Assembly (NCBI GenBank): GCA_023411115.1
Contig: JAEYPF010000002.1
Location: 31,276 to 95,275, forward strand
Length of the DNA stretch: 64,000 nucleotides
Direction: 5' to 3'
Source: Methanobacteriota archaeon
GTDB taxonomy: Archaea > Methanobacteriota > Methanobacteria > Methanobacteriales > Methanobacteriaceae
The notes under the pieces are model-generated. The model made no database searches, was not told the origin of the DNA, and saw only the letters and a list, made by a program, of their open reading frames with translations. Positions 8,798 through 16,868 of the stretch are shown piece after piece. The position numbers and the translations under genes are program-made. The number at the start of each line of letters is the position of its first letter. Position 1 is the first letter of the stretch.

Positions 8798-8828
8798 AAT
8801 AAATTTAACAATTAATGATTTCTGTAAG

Positions 8829-9398
8829 TTATTGACCAGAATAATTTTTACAAGCTTCATAAAAATTTTCAAGCAATTTTGGCCCATTTTCAGTATGATA
8901 AACCTCAGGATGGAATTGTATACCATATAAAGGTTTAGTTTCATGCTTCATTGCTTCTATTTCACAAATTGAAGAACTTGCCAGTATTTTAAACCCTTCT
9001 GGTAACTTTGTAACTTCATCTTTATGAGATGTCCACACCTTCATGTTATTTCCAAGACCTTTAAATATGTCATTTTCATCTTTTATGGTTATTTCAATTT
9101 TTGCATAACTCTCTATTCCTGCAGATCCTATTTCTCCACCATAAGCATCTGCAATTATCTGATGGCCCAGGCAGATACCTAAAATAGGGTAATCCAGCTC
9201 TTTTACGTATTTAAAACAGTTTCCAGCCCTTTCAATAGACGGCCCACCACCTAATATAAGGCCCGCTGGTTCTTTTTCATTTATTTTTTCAATAGGTGTT
9301 GAATTTGGAATTATCTCTGAAGGAATCTTTAGATAATGTAACGTCCTGTGAATTCGGTGGTTATATTGTCCGTGATTATTTACAACAAGTATTTTCAT
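8829..9398 (-). CDS. guaAa: GMP synthase subunit A (glutamine amidotransferase)
   Basis: 189 residues, a class I glutaminase that supplies ammonia to the ATPase subunit for XMP to GMP. The nucleophile Cys76 lies in PILGICLGHQ, and the His/Glu of the triad in GIQFHPEVYH. The oxyanion strand LILGGGPSIERAG is also visible. Length matches the separate archaeal subunit. An AGAGGACATATA ribosome region precedes the ATG. In related methanogens the two subunit genes are neighbours; here 5 kb with five other genes separates them, so the subunits are on different transcripts. Confidence 0.93.
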   Translation of the reverse strand: MKILVVNNHGQYNHRIHRTLHYLKIPSEIIPNSTPIEKINEKEPAGLILGGGPSIERAGNCFKYVKELDYPILGICLGHQIIADAYGGEIGSAGIESYAKIEITIKDENDIFKGLGNNMKVWTSHKDEVTKLPEGFKILASSSICEIEAMKHETKPLYGIQFHPEVYHTENGPKLLENFYEACKNYSGQ

Positions 9399-9484
9399 TA
9401 TATGTCCTCTAATTATTGTTTTATCTTGAATTAAGTCATGTAAACATGAAAATATATAAATATATTAAAATACAATTAAGATAT

Positions 9485-9637
9485 ATGGAATTTAGAGATA
9501 TCATATATATAATAATAGCTATTATACTGGCAATAATTATATTCCAACTGTTCATCTGGCTACTGCCTATAATCGTTGTAATCATCATAGCGCTTATTAT
9601 ATATGCTCTTTTAAAAGGCAGAGACAGATATAGTTAA
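9485..9637 (+). CDS. Small hydrophobic membrane protein
   Basis: About 50 residues, almost entirely hydrophobic (MEFRDIIYIIIAIILAIII, then a second segment LLPIIVVIIIALIIYALL) and ending in a charged KGRDRYS tail, so it would be a one- or two-pass membrane peptide. I took the internal ATG at 9485, because the longer frame from 9416 overlaps the guaAa promoter and has an unlikely start. No strong ribosome site is visible. Function unknown, and the call depends on composition alone. Confidence 0.45.
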   Translation: MEFRDIIYIIIAIILAIIIFQLFIWLLPIIVVIIIALIIYALLKGRDRYS

Positions 9638-9854
9638 TTAATATAATTTCTACTTTTTTTCTATTGTATATTTCAAACTCTAAGTATTATACATATTCCT
9701 TGCTTTTGAAATTCTATTTTATAAAATTAAAATCATAATATCAGTCAGTTTAACTTCCAAATATGTACTGAGATATAATTAAATTTATCTACTGCACTAA
9801 CATAACATTGAAATGTTGATATTTAGAGAGATTATCAGATAATTTGTAGATTAA

Positions 9855-9884
9855 GTTGAAGAAAATCTTTGATTTTTAAGGTGA
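9855..9884 (+). promoter_or_regulatory. Single-hairpin leader before the DUF447 gene
   Basis: GTTGA (9855-9859) is followed by the hairpin AGAAAATC-TTT-GATTTTT (9860-9877, last pair G-T) and directly by the ribosome site AAGGTGA (9878-9884). The GTTGAAGAAAAT start equals the first hairpin of the guaAb and eIF5A leaders read in the sense direction, so this looks like a minimal member of the same leader family. Confidence 0.5.
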
Positions 9885-9888
9885 ATAT

Positions 9889-10503
9889 ATGCAAAATCTT
9901 GAATCTATTGGAATGGAGAAGGGATTACTCTATGAAACAATTATAACAACCCAAGATAAGGAAGGATTGCCAAATGCAGCTCCAATAGGGGTTATCTGCA
10001 AAAATAAAAACGAAGTTATACTGCACCTTTTCGAAGGAACCCATACTCTCCATAATATTAAAACTAACTCCAAATTTGTTGTAAATATATTAAAAGATCC
10101 CCTTGTTTTTGTTGGCTGTACCACTGGAGATCTTTCTTCTGATTATTTTAAAAATCATGGAGATAATTTTTATATTAAAAATGCAGATGCATTTTTTAGT
10201 GCCAATGTAACCAGTATTAAAGAAGTTGAAAAAGAGGATAATATCAGCAAATCTAAAATGAGTATCATAAATGCCAGTGTAGAAGAAATTATAATTGCAA
10301 GGGAAAATGTTGAGCCATTGAATAGAGCTATTTTTGCCATAATAGAATCCCTTGTATATTTAACAAGGATTAAAATGGTGGATGAAAATACTTCCAAAAC
10401 GTACTTAGAACGTATTCATGAGATGTCAAGGCTTGTAAACCGTGTAGGAAGCTTGGATCATAAAAGAGCCATGCATGACATTTTAAAATATGTTGAAAAA
10501 TAG
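9889..10503 (+). CDS. DUF447 family protein (flavin-binding split-barrel fold)
   Basis: 204 residues. The N-terminal segment GLLYETIITTQDKEGLPNAAPIGV, followed by KFVVNILKDPLVF, is the pattern of the archaeal DUF447 family, whose fold resembles FMN-binding flavin reductases. The C-terminal 70 residues are helical (NVEPLNRAIFAIIESLVYLTRI and on). It is a probable cytosolic flavoprotein of unknown substrate. An AAGGTGA ribosome site sits four bases before the ATG, directly preceded by a small hairpin. It converges with the histidine kinase gene. Confidence 0.75.
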   Translation: MQNLESIGMEKGLLYETIITTQDKEGLPNAAPIGVICKNKNEVILHLFEGTHTLHNIKTNSKFVVNILKDPLVFVGCTTGDLSSDYFKNHGDNFYIKNADAFFSANVTSIKEVEKEDNISKSKMSIINASVEEIIIARENVEPLNRAIFAIIESLVYLTRIKMVDENTSKTYLERIHEMSRLVNRVGSLDHKRAMHDILKYVEK

Positions 10504-10555
10504 CTGGAAATTGTTTGATATTATAAAAATATTAAAAACAGAGTTTTTAACTCAT

Positions 10556-11875
10556 TTATACCTTAGATTCCCTAAATATGATTTTAAATTTAGAACCACC
10601 ATTTATTTCAAGATCAATAAGACCATCAAGTTGTCTTACAAGTGCATTTACCAACTGCATCCCTGTAGTTTCAGTATATCTAAAATCAACATTATCGGGC
10701 ATACCGATTCCATTATCATTCACTTTTAATGTAAAATAACCATCATCCAGTGTAAATTTGACGTTTATTTCTCCAGTTTTTTCACCTGCAAATTTTCTTT
10801 GTTCATTGTAGGTCACTGGATTAGTAGATGAATTTGTTTGCTCGTGATTTTCGGTCACAATATTTAGAATTTTTTCATCTTCAAACTCGCGGCTTTCCAT
10901 AGGCAGGCTTACAATTGGATCATTTACGGATTCACTATTTAAAGCAACTCTGCTTGGGAATGCATATTTTATAGAATTAGTTATAAGTTCATTTAAAATT
11001 AAACCACATGGAACTGCAGTATCTATATCCAGCAAAATTCCATTTATTTCTATATCTGCCTTTATATTTTTATCAACCGCATAGGACTTAAACAGGTAAT
11101 CAGTCAGATCTTGGGCATATTTACCAAAATCAATGATTGCAAAATCTTCTGATCTTGAGAGTCTCTCGTGGATTAATGCTATTGCTTTTACACGGTTTTG
11201 GCTTTCCTGGTAAATTTCAATAGGCTCTTTATTATTGTTTTGAGTATATTCAAGTCCTATAAGATTGGAAATTGTTTCCAAATTATTTTCTACTCGATTA
11301 TGTATCTCTTCAAGGAGTATTTGTTTTTCCTCAAGTGAAGCCTTAATTTCCATTTCAGCTTTTTTACGTTCTTCTATTTCTTTTTGAAGTCGTTCATTTG
11401 CTGACTGCAGTTCTTTAGTTCGCTCATCAACCAGTTCTTCAAGATGATCACGGTGATCTATCAACTCACCCTCAATGGACTTACGCTCAATGGCATAAGA
11501 TATGGAACGCGCCAGAAGGCTGCTATCCACTTTTCCCTTGATTAAATAATCCTGTGCTTCACCTTTAACTGCTTTAACAGCGATATCTTCATCATCGAAC
11601 GCGCTTAAAATCACAATAGGGATTTGAGGAGCATTCTCATTGGCTTTTTTAAAAGTATCAAGTCCAAAACTATCTGGCAAGTTCAAATCCAAAAGCAGCA
11701 CATCGATCTCATTTTTTTCAATGTGATCCAATCCTTCTTCAAGGCGGCGAGTATTATGCAGCTTAAATATAGGTTTACGTACTTCTTTCAGCATTTCTTG
11801 TATTAAAACAGTGTCTGTAAGATTATCTTCTATTAAAAGAACATTAATATGCTTATTACTCTTCTTATCATCCAT
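10556..11875 (-). CDS. Receiver/histidine kinase hybrid (response-regulator N terminus)
   Basis: 439 residues. A CheY-like receiver comes first (NVLLIEDNLTDTVLIQEML, phosphoacceptor Asp in LLLDLNLPDSFG). A coiled coil at roughly 130-185 follows, then a HisKA_2-type dimerisation domain with the likely phosphoacceptor His in LLEEIHNRVENNLETI. A HATPase_c domain ends it (N box LNELITNSIKYAFP, G1 box VNDNGIGMP). An unusual insert of about 60 residues rich in Ser/Asn/Glu splits the ATPase domain. No membrane segment is present, so it is cytosolic. ATG 11875 is chosen, because GGGAG lies just upstream; the frame opens further to 11893. The kinase core resembles that of 39605-41857. Confidence 0.88.
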   Translation of the reverse strand: MDDKKSNKHINVLLIEDNLTDTVLIQEMLKEVRKPIFKLHNTRRLEEGLDHIEKNEIDVLLLDLNLPDSFGLDTFKKANENAPQIPIVILSAFDDEDIAVKAVKGEAQDYLIKGKVDSSLLARSISYAIERKSIEGELIDHRDHLEELVDERTKELQSANERLQKEIEERKKAEMEIKASLEEKQILLEEIHNRVENNLETISNLIGLEYTQNNNKEPIEIYQESQNRVKAIALIHERLSRSEDFAIIDFGKYAQDLTDYLFKSYAVDKNIKADIEINGILLDIDTAVPCGLILNELITNSIKYAFPSRVALNSESVNDPIVSLPMESREFEDEKILNIVTENHEQTNSSTNPVTYNEQRKFAGEKTGEINVKFTLDDGYFTLKVNDNGIGMPDNVDFRYTETTGMQLVNALVRQLDGLIDLEINGGSKFKIIFRESKV

Positions 11876-11898
11876 AAATTTTCTCCCGCACACTGTCT

Positions 11899-11922
11899 TT
11901 TAAATGATACAAATCATTTAAA
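11899..11922. promoter_or_regulatory. Inverted repeat upstream of the hybrid kinase gene
   Basis: Perfect 10-bp arms TTTAAATGAT and ATCATTTAAA around ACAA, starting 24 bp upstream of the leftward start codon. It is placed as an operator or leader hairpin for the kinase gene. No regulator can be assigned. Confidence 0.4.
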
Positions 11923-12116
11923 GTATTCATTAAATATACTTCATTAAGATGGTCATATTTACCTTTATTACAATATAAATTTTTTTATTTAAAATAGCAT
12001 TTAACTTTTTTAGGCTTTTAAATGATTATAACACCCATTATATTCTAATTCTAGTGATAAATAATGTTTAATACCTCTTAAACATCCATTAAACTCATTA
12101 TAATGTTCAAATTAAG

Positions 12117-12995
12117 TTAAGCCCTATAAAATTCTTTTCTTTTTGCTTCCAATAAATTGGGTTCTTTACCCATAATTTCAGATGCAACTGATATGTTTCC
12201 GCCAGATTCTTTCTTAACTGATTCTATGAACTTAAAACATCTAAGATCCCTTAAAAGATGATGATCCACCACCACTTCAGGAATTATTCTGGCTATTTCA
12301 ATTAAATTGTTTTTAGCTTTTTCTATATCTCTTCTATCAACTGCAAACCCCTGAAGGTAAATTGGGGGACCGCTTAATATCAACCTGTCAGGCCTTTCCT
12401 TAATAATAGCCTGCTTTGACATCTCGTTAATAGGGCCCTGAACATCAGAAGCATGCATCAAAGTTTTTCCATCCCAGCTGATGGTTACAGCCACAATATA
12501 CCCTAACCTACTTCCCTCTGGGCCATGGGAAAGTGGATTTGAAAATTTAATTGACGTGTCGCCTATTTCAAATGAATTACCATCCGAATATGATACTTCA
12601 CAGTCCAGATATTTTAAATGCTTTAAAAGTTCAGCAGATCGTTTTTCCTGGCTCTTATTAATGTGAGATGTTGGATGCTTAATAAACAGCTGTTTTCCAT
12701 TATATATTTTTTCTGCGGCTTTAGGAGATGAATCCAGAAATTTTCCAAGTTCAAAGGGAGTGTAATGGTCGTGATGATAATGGCTGATGGTTGCAATATC
12801 TGCTTTTTCTGCGTATTCTTCAATTCTGGCCCTGGTTTCGTATAAAGCATCAAATTCGTTTTTCCATGGAGGGTATCCAAATCTCTTAGGAGCAATGGAT
12901 GTTCCAGGGTCAATCAATATTTTCTGATCGGTTTCAACAAATGTGGCCATGGACCTTACGCCCATACTTTCAAAAGCTAGTGGTACAACTTTCAT
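12117..12995 (-). CDS. UPF0282 family MBL-fold protein
   Basis: 292 residues starting MKVVPLAFESMGVRSMATFV, the hallmark of the archaeal UPF0282 family. It has a metallo-beta-lactamase fold with the metal motif HYHHDHYTPF (residues about 77-86) and a later metal-site His in VVDHHLLRDL. Function is not established; related MBL proteins are nucleases or hydrolases. GGTGATCC precedes the ATG. It follows the adenine deaminase gene with a gap of only 28 bp, so the two probably form one leftward transcript. Confidence 0.85.
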   Translation of the reverse strand: MKVVPLAFESMGVRSMATFVETDQKILIDPGTSIAPKRFGYPPWKNEFDALYETRARIEEYAEKADIATISHYHHDHYTPFELGKFLDSSPKAAEKIYNGKQLFIKHPTSHINKSQEKRSAELLKHLKYLDCEVSYSDGNSFEIGDTSIKFSNPLSHGPEGSRLGYIVAVTISWDGKTLMHASDVQGPINEMSKQAIIKERPDRLILSGPPIYLQGFAVDRRDIEKAKNNLIEIARIIPEVVVDHHLLRDLRCFKFIESVKKESGGNISVASEIMGKEPNLLEAKRKEFYRA

Positions 12996-13023
12996 AGGAT
13001 CACCAAACTGTTTTAAATTTAAA

Positions 13024-14631
13024 TCATTTTACAACATCAACAAAATCAAACTTCTCTACATCAAATAAGCCCCTATCACTTATTTTTAATTTTGGAATCA
13101 CCAGAAGAGCTAAAAATGACATGGTCATGAAAGGCGATGCCAGTTTACAGCCCATACTCTTTAAAAAATGATGCAGCTTTTCAAGTTTTAAAGCCACATC
13201 TTCTGCAGATTCTGTACTCATAAGTCCCCCTATTGGGAGCCTTAATGAATGATAATGTCCATCAACTGCAGCTACAAGCCCCCCATTATTATCAACAAGC
13301 CTGTTAACCGCATCCGCCATATTTTGAGGATTGGTTCCAACTGCAATTATATTATGGGAATCATGTGCCACGCTTGAGGCGATTGCACCTTTTTTAAGTC
13401 CAAATCCATGAATAAATGCATTTGTCATCCAGTTATGTCCATATCTTTCAAGGACAGCTATCTTTAGAATATCATTTTTAACATCTGATTCTATTTTACC
13501 ATTAGCAACCTGTAGTGTTGCTTCAGATTCTTCAGTAAGCAGCTGTCCCTCTACAACATCAATTACCCTTACTTTTTCCTCTTTTTGGGAAGATAAAATT
13601 TCAAAGTCTTCTGCTTTTTTGTGATTTATTTTAAAAGTACTTTCAAGTTCAAGTGGTTTAAAGCCAAATAACGCTTTTCCTTCACGTGCAGCAATATTTC
13701 CGCCTATATAAACTTCTTTAACATTGAAATTTCTAAGATCATCCACAACAACAATATCGGCGGCTCTTCCCGGGGCAATTAATCCTGTATCAAGATTGTA
13801 ATGAGCTGCAGGATTAATAGTTACCATTTTAAGCGCTTCAACTGGATCTTCTCCAAGTTCAACAGCTTCCCTCAGCATCAAATCAATATGCCCTTTCAAG
13901 AGATCTTCAGGGTGTTTATCATCCGATACTATGAAATCTCCACCTGCACCTATTAAATCCGCTAAATTCTTTGCAGATGAACCCTGTCTGAGCATCACTT
14001 TCATTCCAAGCTTTCTTTTTTCAATTACTTCTCCAGGAATTGTGCATTCATGATCAGTGGAAATTCCTGCCGCGATGTATTTACAAAGATCATTTCCAGT
14101 TAAAAGAGGAGCGTGCCCATCAACAGGCTTCTTATATGTTTTTGCTGCCTTAATTTTGGCTATAACTTCTGAATCGCCTGTTAAAACACCAGGGAAATTC
14201 ATCATCTCTCCAAGTGCGACTATTTCATCATCTTTAAGAAGTTCATCAATTTTATTTGAGCCTATTACAGCGCCTGATGTTTCAAAAGGTGTTGCAGGGA
14301 CGCAGGAAGGGGCTGTGAAAAAAACATTAAGAGGAACTAAGGACGCGTCTTTAATCATATATTTTATTCCATCTATTCCAAGGACATTGGCAATTTCATG
14401 GGGATCTGATACAACCGAAGTTGTTCCATGAGGTACAACTGCTTCAGCAAACCTTGAAGGTGTGAGCATGGAACTTTCGATGTGTATATGTGCATCAATA
14501 AATCCGGGTAGAACATACTGGTTGAAGTTACCTTCTATTTGCTTCACGCATTCGATGACTCCATCCTGCATATTTATTTCTGCTGGATAGATCTCTTCAG
14601 TAAATGGATTCACTACGTTGCCCCTGATCAT
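13024..14631 (-). CDS. ade: Adenine deaminase
   Basis: 535 residues of the amidohydrolase superfamily. It converts adenine to hypoxanthine plus ammonia in purine salvage. The metal-binding start VLPGFIDAHIHIESSMLTP is visible, then DPHEIANVLG, and the family-specific C-terminal domain with AHDSHNIIAVG. A GGGGGAATTCC ribosome site fixes the start at ATG 14631; the open frame extends 23 codons further but without such a site. The UPF0282 gene follows closely. It belongs with the other purine genes nearby (guaAa, guaAb). Confidence 0.93.
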   Translation of the reverse strand: MIRGNVVNPFTEEIYPAEINMQDGVIECVKQIEGNFNQYVLPGFIDAHIHIESSMLTPSRFAEAVVPHGTTSVVSDPHEIANVLGIDGIKYMIKDASLVPLNVFFTAPSCVPATPFETSGAVIGSNKIDELLKDDEIVALGEMMNFPGVLTGDSEVIAKIKAAKTYKKPVDGHAPLLTGNDLCKYIAAGISTDHECTIPGEVIEKRKLGMKVMLRQGSSAKNLADLIGAGGDFIVSDDKHPEDLLKGHIDLMLREAVELGEDPVEALKMVTINPAAHYNLDTGLIAPGRAADIVVVDDLRNFNVKEVYIGGNIAAREGKALFGFKPLELESTFKINHKKAEDFEILSSQKEEKVRVIDVVEGQLLTEESEATLQVANGKIESDVKNDILKIAVLERYGHNWMTNAFIHGFGLKKGAIASSVAHDSHNIIAVGTNPQNMADAVNRLVDNNGGLVAAVDGHYHSLRLPIGGLMSTESAEDVALKLEKLHHFLKSMGCKLASPFMTMSFLALLVIPKLKISDRGLFDVEKFDFVDVVK

Positions 14632-14769
14632 GGAATTCCCCCTACAATTTAATTGAAAATAATTATGAAACCTGAGATTATATATCTTTTTAATTATCAC
14701 TTCTCTGCAATAGAATTAAATAATTTAAATTTTATTAACACACAAAATTAGTAAATGGACCTTAGTTAT

Positions 14770-15846
14770 TTATTCAATCCAATTATATCTCTTTTTCATT
14801 CCCCGCAATGCAAACGGGTATAAAATCCTATGTAAAACATTAAAATTAGATAACCAGTTGAAGTTCCTTATGATCCATCCAAAATTATTTACAACCATGG
14901 AATAATTATTCCAGCCGGATTTTTCCCATAAATAACGATTTACAATTCCTGCCTTTAATTTATGGTTAAAGTGTGATTTAACCATCTTTTCATAGTCGTC
15001 ACCTTTAATTATACTCTTTGCAGCGAGAAATCCGGATGTTACAGCATACCTCATCCCAAAACCTAAAAATAAATCCTGCAGCCCAGCTGCTTCTCCTACA
15101 AATAGAGTTTTTCCCTCTTTAAATCTCTTTTTCATGGTAAAGCAGCCCACTCCCCCACATCTATTTGGTTCTTCCATATCAAAATCATATAAATCAGAAA
15201 AAATTTGCCATGCCCTTTTAAAACATTGATTAACATCATTCAAATTATCAAGCAGTACAGTAGACATACAGCCATAGCCATTAGTTACAAGAAGATATGC
15301 ATAACCTTTAAAAGCAGCTTCATCATTGAAAATTAATACAGCAGTGTCTTCAAGGTTAGTTTTAAATGTTAATCCCTTAACTATTCCCACTACATTTTCT
15401 GAAATAGGCCCTGTTGAAACTATATCTGCATTTTCTTCAGGTATGCTCTTTTCAAAATGAATATTAACTCCAACATCCTGGGCTTGTTCTTTTAATCCCA
15501 AATCAAGACTTCCAGATGCAGTTCCTCTTTTAACAAGATAATATAACGGCCTTTTGGAAGTTATAACCTCATTTATTTTAAAATCATTAACTGCAGTTAT
15601 TCTGGAAAAAGGATCGCAGTCAAAGTTAATATCAATGTCCATTCTTTTAAAATCGTCAATTATGTCCTCTTTTTCAGACCAATTTTCAAGTCCCTGAAGA
15701 TCTCCACGAAATCTCCCACCTACATCATTATTTCGCTCGAATACATCAACATCATAGCCGGATTTGGCAAGATTTATTGCTGCAGAAAGACCTGCGGGAC
15801 CCGCCCCTAAAATTTGCACCCTTTCCATGTTATTAACTTTGTACAT
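14770..15846 (-). CDS. NAD(P)/FAD-dependent oxidoreductase, geranylgeranyl reductase-like
   Basis: 358 residues. The N-terminal FAD dinucleotide fold (VQILGAGPAGLSAAINLAKSGYDVDVFERN) and the GG-reductase-type motif FVGEAAGLQDLFLGFGMRYAVTSG (Gly/Asp loop contacting the flavin) are clear. A substrate domain with aromatic, basic helices ends the protein. Archaeal relatives reduce polyprenyl double bonds of lipids, but several related branches exist, so the substrate is open. No ribosome site is seen before ATG 15846; an internal ATG at 15828 is possible. A DtxR-type box lies between its TATA element and start, so expression is probably controlled by Fe or Mn. Confidence 0.8.
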   Translation of the reverse strand: MYKVNNMERVQILGAGPAGLSAAINLAKSGYDVDVFERNNDVGGRFRGDLQGLENWSEKEDIIDDFKRMDIDINFDCDPFSRITAVNDFKINEVITSKRPLYYLVKRGTASGSLDLGLKEQAQDVGVNIHFEKSIPEENADIVSTGPISENVVGIVKGLTFKTNLEDTAVLIFNDEAAFKGYAYLLVTNGYGCMSTVLLDNLNDVNQCFKRAWQIFSDLYDFDMEEPNRCGGVGCFTMKKRFKEGKTLFVGEAAGLQDLFLGFGMRYAVTSGFLAAKSIIKGDDYEKMVKSHFNHKLKAGIVNRYLWEKSGWNNYSMVVNNFGWIIRNFNWLSNFNVLHRILYPFALRGMKKRYNWIE

Positions 15847-15868
15847 AATTTTATAAATTTTTTATTAA

Positions 15869-15982
15869 TTTTAGGCCAACCTAAAACTTTATATATTATG
15901 AAGAATTTAGGTATACCTAACTCTCAATATTTAGGTGTACCTAATATCAAGAGTGAAGAGTATGGTTTTTAGGTCATCCTCA
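15869..15982. promoter_or_regulatory. Cluster of DtxR/TroR-type metal-repressor boxes
   Basis: Four sites of the TTAGGnnnnCCTAA type. 15869-15886 is perfect (TTTTAGG-CCAA-CCTAAAA). 15907-15920 is perfect (TTAGGTATACCTAA). 15931-15944 is TTAGGTGTACCTAA, with only the centre mismatched. 15969-15982 is weaker (TTAGGTCATCCTCA). A TATA-like TTTATATATT at 15888-15897 sits between the first and second box and reads both ways. The expected start points (about 15866 leftward, about 15919 rightward) fall at boxes one and two. Iron- or manganese-dependent DtxR-family repressors bind such palindromes. Confidence 0.7.
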
Positions 15983-16183
15983 GCTCAAATGTGTCAACCT
16001 TGAACCATGACTCTAAAGAATGTTTATGCACAAGATATGGTTTTAAGCCTTCTTCTGCCAAAAATACTTTGCTTAAAGCCATATTTTCCCTAAACATTTG
16101 TCAAACATGTGAAACTATGTATTATAGGTTTACCATACCTATCTTCCAAAATAAGGCCTATGGAATCTGGAATTAACCAGATT
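15920..16183 (+). ncRNA. Candidate metal-responsive transcript without recognised gene
   Basis: Rightward transcription from the DtxR-box promoter would enter about 260 bp with no recognisable protein family, ending at a hairpin (16164-16183, AATCTGG-AATTAA-CCAGATT). The only frames are a 13-codon one after GAGTGAAGAGT (ATG 15964) and a 61-codon GTG frame at 15991-16176 without a ribosome site, which contains two CxxC/CxC-like pairs but resembles nothing known to me. It could be a small regulatory RNA, a small protein, or the remnant of a lost metal-transport gene. Confidence 0.3.
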
Positions 16184-16277
16184 TCGCCTCCTTATTTAAA
16201 TTATAAGATAAAATTTGCTGATTTTCTAGAGATAGATTGAAAAATATAATTTAATTTTAAGGCCCTAATCATTTAGA

Positions 16278-16369
16278 TTAGTCAAATTAATTTTACCTTT
16301 AATCAAATTAGCTTGATAATAAGCTAAAATGATCAAATTAGTCAAATTTATTTTACTATTAATCAAATA
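16278..16369. repeat. Two pairs of direct repeats upstream of cfbA
   Basis: The 11-mer TTARTCAAATW occurs four times in the same orientation: 16278-16288, 16299-16309, 16338-16348 and 16359-16369. Within each pair the spacing is 21 bp, two helical turns, and the two pairs repeat at exactly 60 bp together with their flanks (AGCTTGA follows each pair). They lie 75-165 bp upstream of cfbA, ahead of its TATA-like TTTAAATA (about 16384). This suggests either a recent tandem duplication or binding sites for a regulator on one face of the DNA. Confidence 0.6.
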
Positions 16370-16442
16370 AGCTTGAAGAAGCCTTTAAATACAAGAAAGA
16401 TAATTATATTATTGTTAATACGCATTTAAGGTGGGTTATGAT

Positions 16443-16868
16443 ATGAATACAAATTTAGATACAGATAAAACAGGTATTTTACTTGTAGGTCATGGAAGCA
16501 GTTTACCCTATGGGCAGGAAGTTCTCTATAAACTGGCAGAAGGATACAGAAAAAATTCAGACTATCCTGTTGAGGTAGGATTTATGAATATAGCAGAACC
16601 TTCAATAGCAGTCGCAGTTGATATTCTTAAAAAAAAGCAGGTTAGAAAAATAATCGTTGTACCTTCATTTATAGCACATGGAATCCATACAAAACAAGAT
16701 ATTGAATATGTTCTCCGCTTAAGCGAGACAAAAAGACCATCAAAAATCCATAATTTTGATGAAAATGAAAGAATTAATTTTGATGGTGAAATAATCTACA
16801 CTGAACCCTTTGGTGCTGATTCAAGGATTGTAGAAATACTAAAAGAGAGGGTTGCAAGTGCCCTCTAA
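16443..16868 (+). CDS. cfbA: Sirohydrochlorin nickelo/cobaltochelatase, small CbiX type
   Basis: 141 residues, the length of the short homodimeric class II chelatase. It inserts Ni (coenzyme F430 pathway) or Co (cobalamin pathway) into sirohydrochlorin. Metal-site histidines are visible: His17 in GILLVGHGSS and His79/His82 in SFIAHGIHTKQD. ATG 16443 is chosen, because AAGGTGG ends eight bases upstream; the GTG at 16431 overlaps that site. The upstream direct repeats suggest metal or cofactor regulation. In methanogens this enzyme starts F430 synthesis, consistent with cfbE, hemC and mcrA in the same window. It overlaps the convergent 16865-18100 gene by 4 bp. Confidence 0.9.
   Translation: MNTNLDTDKTGILLVGHGSSLPYGQEVLYKLAEGYRKNSDYPVEVGFMNIAEPSIAVAVDILKKKQVRKIIVVPSFIAHGIHTKQDIEYVLRLSETKRPSKIHNFDENERINFDGEIIYTEPFGADSRIVEILKERVASAL

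Noticed and set aside
16278..16369. NikR operator
   Set aside because: NikR sites are inverted repeats with a long spacer; these are direct repeats of a different sequence.
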